9,472 nt of DNA from Pseudomonadota bacterium (lineage in GTDB: Bacteria > Pseudomonadota > Gammaproteobacteria > UBA6186 > Azoamicaceae), in the NCBI GenBank assembly GCA_021848375.1, contig JAJZUR010000056.1, forward strand, positions 1-9,472, written 5' to 3'. This document shows, piece after piece, positions 7,375-9,472 of the stretch. Position 1 is the stretch's first letter; the number at the start of each line of letters is the position of its first letter. The notes under the pieces were generated by a model that was not told the origin of the DNA, searched no databases, and saw only the letters and a list, made by a program, of their open reading frames with translations. A program made the position numbers and the translations under genes.

Positions 7375-9021
7375 TTATTTTTTCTGTTGGGCTCGGATAG
7401 CTGCTTGTCTCTGTACCTGTAGCTGTTGTTGTCTAATTGCAGCTTGTTGCTGTCTGATGGCTTGCTGTTGCTGCAATCTTGCTTGCTCCCTTGCTTGTTG
7501 TAGCTGCCGTTGCTGTTGTAATCGTGCCTGATCTCTCATTTGTTGTAGCTGCCGTTGTTGTTGCAATCGAGCCTGTTCCCTTAATTGCTGTGCTTGCTGC
7601 TGTTGTTGGCGTCTCGCTTGTTCTCTAGCCTGCTGTGCTTGAAGTTGTTGCTGCCTCCGAGCTTGCTCTCTTGCTTGTTGAGCCTGCTGTTGTTGTTGCC
7701 TTCTTGCCTGTTCCTTTATTTGTTGCGATTGCTGTGAAGCTGCGGAAGTTTTAGTATTAGATGATGGGGCTGAATTCCGTGGCTTTTCAGCTTGCTGTGG
7801 CTTTAAAATTGCAGCATTAGTTTTATTTGGTTGAACATTACTTTGCTTCACGTTGGGGGGGGTGGTTTGGTTACGTTGTGCATGATTAGGAACTTTTGTA
7901 TTTACATTGTTCTGGGTCTTTAATGGCGCTTGAGAAAAAGTAGATTTATGAGTTGCACTTGAATTTCCTTTATATGATTGTGTAGTTGATTTTGGCAAAT
8001 TTGCAGCATGATTATTAAATTTCAGTGGCTTTGGAGGTTGAAGAACATTATGAGGACGATATTTAAACAATAATGGTTTACCTGGGTTTTCTATCTTAGG
8101 TTCTACCTTTTTCTGCATTAATGGTTCCTGCTTACGCATACCAGGCATATTCGGTTTTAATGTCATGCGTGGTTGTTCAACTCTTTGCTTGAGTGGAATG
8201 GAAACCAATTTTGGTGGGGATGTCATAATCGTTCGTTTAGGTTGAGGAGTGGGTATTAATGCAGGCTTAAATGGATAATTACTAATTCCTTTACTTGCCC
8301 CATAAACCATTTTATGGATAGTCAAATCTACCAGAGGATGAGGTTGTGATGATATAGATTTCGACGCTAATCCAGTTCCGCCAAGAGCTAAAGAAGTCGT
8401 CATTACAAAGGCCAGTGCTTTTTTATTAAAGTTTTCCATCATCTTCGACACAATCAAGTTATCTCTTTGGGCTGTTTTATTTAAACGATTTGGATCTTTG
8501 ATACACTTTTCTCGCTCATCATATATAATACCAATTAATGCTTTTTTATATTCGTTTTGACCCCAACTGTTTTGTTTACCCAACTCGAAAATTTTCTCAA
8601 TTCGTTCAAGTAAACCTTCTCTTATACTAAAAACGTGCGGCCCTTCGTGAACGGGCATCTCTGGATAATCCAATATATAAGCTGCAGCTTTATTCGGTAT
8701 TTGTAAAAAATTAACTGAATCATCAATCGTCATCCCTGCTTTTTCCCATATAGGATGAGAACTTGTTTCATCGTGATAATGTATGATGTGGTGATTCTGA
8801 AAACCAATCCGAGCGGGTATTGAAAGCTTAACACCAGTTCGAGTAACACTATAAATAATGTCCCCATTATCATCATACAAAAATTCGGTTAATTTAGGCT
8901 TAAGAGATATTTTCAATCTTTCCATTTCTTCTAATTCTTCTTTGCCCACTTGATTATCTAAGGCCTTCCTATATAACACTTGAAATTTTTCGAAATCCTG
9001 CTTATCTTTTTCACCAGCCAT
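7375..9021 (-). CDS. AHH-type HNH nuclease domain fused to a hydrophobic segment and Pro/Gln-rich repeat tail
   Basis: A 548-residue protein with four visible parts. (1) Residues 1-193 include NHHIIHYHD (H77, H78), then GMTIDDSVNFLQIP (N104) and VHEGPHVF (H125, H129), followed by a helix. This is the signature order of the AHH toxin nucleases (HNH/Endonuclease VII superfamily), with Asn replacing the usual Ala/Gly before HH. (2) Residues 194-221 read like a Sec signal peptide or membrane anchor: basic ENFNKK, then ALAFVMTTSLALGG and an Ala-Ser junction. (3) About 250-430 is Pro-, then Asn/Thr/Ser-rich and basic. (4) About 437-548 is Gln/Arg/Ala-rich with 15-residue repeats. The ATG at 9021 is chosen for AAGGA five nt upstream; an ATG at 9099 would overlap the preceding gene. 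The preceding gene, 10 nt upstream, looks like Imm11, which suggests a toxin/immunity pair. The nuclease call is motif-based; activity and target are unknown. Confidence 0.72.
   Translation of the reverse strand: MAGEKDKQDFEKFQVLYRKALDNQVGKEELEEMERLKISLKPKLTEFLYDDNGDIIYSVTRTGVKLSIPARIGFQNHHIIHYHDETSSHPIWEKAGMTIDDSVNFLQIPNKAAAYILDYPEMPVHEGPHVFSIREGLLERIEKIFELGKQNSWGQNEYKKALIGIIYDEREKCIKDPNRLNKTAQRDNLIVSKMMENFNKKALAFVMTTSLALGGTGLASKSISSQPHPLVDLTIHKMVYGASKGISNYPFKPALIPTPQPKRTIMTSPPKLVSIPLKQRVEQPRMTLKPNMPGMRKQEPLMQKKVEPKIENPGKPLLFKYRPHNVLQPPKPLKFNNHAANLPKSTTQSYKGNSSATHKSTFSQAPLKTQNNVNTKVPNHAQRNQTTPPNVKQSNVQPNKTNAAILKPQQAEKPRNSAPSSNTKTSAASQQSQQIKEQARRQQQQQAQQAREQARRQQQLQAQQAREQARRQQQQQAQQLREQARLQQQRQLQQMRDQARLQQQRQLQQAREQARLQQQQAIRQQQAAIRQQQLQVQRQAAIRAQQKK
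7489..7713 (-). repeat. Five tandem 45-bp coding repeats (15-residue Gln/Arg/Ala units)
   Basis: Residues 437-511 of the AHH protein are five in-frame 15-residue units: EQARRQQQQQAQQAR, EQARRQQQLQAQQAR, EQARRQQQQQAQQLR, EQARLQQQRQLQQMR and DQARLQQQRQLQQAR. A sixth, decayed unit follows (EQARLQQQQAIRQQQ). The period is exactly 45 bp with no frame shift. The composition predicts a long basic helix or coiled coil. Neighbouring units 1-3 and 4-5 are most alike, as expected from stepwise tandem duplication. Confidence 0.9.
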
Positions 9022-9026
9022 AAAAA

Positions 9027-9031
9027 TCCTT
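9027..9031 (-). promoter_or_regulatory. Shine-Dalgarno of the AHH gene
   Basis: The minus strand reads AAGGA five nt before the ATG at 9021, inside the 10-nt gap after the stop of the upstream gene. It fixes the start and suggests the two genes share one transcript. Confidence 0.7.
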
Positions 9032-9346
9032 TTATCTAAATAATTCCGGATAATTATTCCTTTCATGAAAACATAAATAATCTGGCATAAATTCAGCACC
9101 CTTTATATCCGCATTATTAAGCGCTTGGAAAAGTTTTTGAGAAATAATTTTCAATGATAAAATTACAGAATCTTTTGCAAGGTCAATATTTCCCATACAA
9201 TTAGCTTTAAATCGTATTCTAATTGGACTAATTACATTTCCAGGCTCTTTAGGTTTAGATTTATCTACTAAAGTAAACTCCGACTCAATATAATTTAACG
9301 AATCCACCTTTCCTAGAATATGTATTAAGTAGTAATCATTATTCAC
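9032..9346 (-). CDS. Imm11 (DUF1629)-like immunity protein, apparently lacking its N-terminal half
   Basis: A 104-residue product from a GTG start with AAGGA (9351-9355) four nt upstream. It resembles the C-terminal half of the Imm11/DUF1629 immunity family: YYLIHILGKVDSLNYIESEF (5-24) fits the family's YY-x-hydrophobic...D-x-L...S block. Residues 67-88 (IISQKLFQALNN, then ADIKGAEFMP) fit the closing 'vSe-k...G-eF-P' helix. Imm11 proteins are typically longer, and the same frame stays open upstream except for one TAG at 9377-9379, so the gene may be a broken or restarted fragment. It ends 10 nt before the AHH nuclease gene. A cytoplasmic inhibitor of that nuclease is the natural inference. 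The family match is from memory of the pattern and is moderate; if wrong, this is an unknown small protein. Confidence 0.55.
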   Translation of the reverse strand: MNNDYYLIHILGKVDSLNYIESEFTLVDKSKPKEPGNVISPIRIRFKANCMGNIDLAKDSVILSLKIISQKLFQALNNADIKGAEFMPDYLCFHERNNYPELFR

Positions 9347-9376
9347 AAATTCCTTAAATTTAATTTTATTTAGATC

Positions 9377-9472
9377 CTAATAACATAATAATTTGACAAT
9401 GCCCTTGCTCTCAGAAATCTCATTCCTATCTTTGAGATCAGAGAGAGTTATAAACTCCTCCTGACCTTTGTA
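9377..9472 (-). pseudogene. 5' part of the Imm11-like reading frame, or 3' end of another gene, cut by TAG and the window edge
   Basis: From the right edge, 31 codons are open on the minus strand (ending SKGIVKLLCY) up to a TAG at 9377-9379. The other two frames here close quickly. The segment is in exactly the same frame as the Imm11-like gene: only the TAG and ten sense codons (DLNKIKFKEF) separate it from the GTG at 9346. Imm11 proteins normally have sequence ahead of the YY...D block, so this may be the front of the same gene, broken by a nonsense change. Alternatively it is simply the tail of a different upstream gene. The start lies outside the window. Confidence 0.4.

Noticed and set aside
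7366..7384. Terminator hairpin at the end of the AHH gene (GAAAAAA / TTTTTTC)
   Set aside because: The stem is a seven-pair A/T helix with a 5-nt loop, and the T-run is part of the stem. It is too weak to call.
7489..7713. CRISPR-like or non-coding satellite array
   Set aside because: The 45-bp units are contiguous, with no spacers, keep one reading frame and vary mostly at tolerated residues. It is a protein repeat.
9022..9099. Longer N terminus of the AHH protein from ATG at 9099
   Set aside because: It would overlap the upstream gene by 68 nt, while the ATG at 9021 has AAGGA at good spacing.
9453..9460. Strong AGGAGGAG Shine-Dalgarno near the right edge, minus strand
   Set aside because: No ATG, GTG or TTG follows at a usable distance, and it lies inside an open frame where it encodes Gln-Glu-Glu.

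Overview
The window looks like a gammaproteobacterial chromosome. RpoD, DnaG, TsaD and PlsY read very like their E. coli counterparts, and the order tRNA-(CAT) / rpoD / dnaG / yqeY / rpsU / tsaD / ... / plsY is the classic macromolecular-synthesis locus. The yqeY gene between rpsU and dnaG is an arrangement known from Pseudomonas and relatives rather than E. coli. The host is possibly in or near Legionellales, but that placement is an inference from protein flavour, not a computed result.

Layout: positions 43-119 carry a minus-strand tRNA with anticodon CAT, most likely tRNA-Ile2. From 173 to 4681 a minus-strand operon runs rpsU -> yqeY -> dnaG -> rpoD (ribosomal protein S21, GatB/YqeY protein, primase, sigma-70). 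A 96-bp divergent promoter region separates it from plus-strand tsaD (tRNA t6A synthesis, 4778-5788). Next comes a plus-strand periplasmic solute-binding protein with no transporter partner in view (5853-6638). Minus-strand plsY (glycerol-3-phosphate acyltransferase, 6678-7268) converges on it. This part couples translation, replication priming, transcription initiation and phospholipid synthesis.

The right end (7375-9472, minus strand) is different: sampled stretches are AT-richer (about 28-35% GC, against 45-60% in sampled core lines) and the genes look accessory. A short Imm11/DUF1629-like gene (9032-9346) lies 10 nt upstream of a 548-residue protein. The N-terminal domain of that protein carries the signature of an AHH-type HNH/Endonuclease VII toxin nuclease (H77-H78, N104, H125, H129). 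The pair therefore looks like a polymorphic toxin/immunity cassette, but an unusual one. The nuclease is at the N terminus. It is followed by a signal-peptide-like hydrophobic segment in mid-protein, a Pro/Asn-rich low-complexity region containing a C8 tract, and five 15-residue Gln/Arg/Ala repeats. The immunity gene appears to be cut by one in-frame TAG: its reading frame stays open upstream of the stop to the edge of the window. I consider this cassette the most interesting part of the window.

No gene-free stretch exceeds 300 bases. I see no insertion sequence, CRISPR array, phage attachment site or replication origin.
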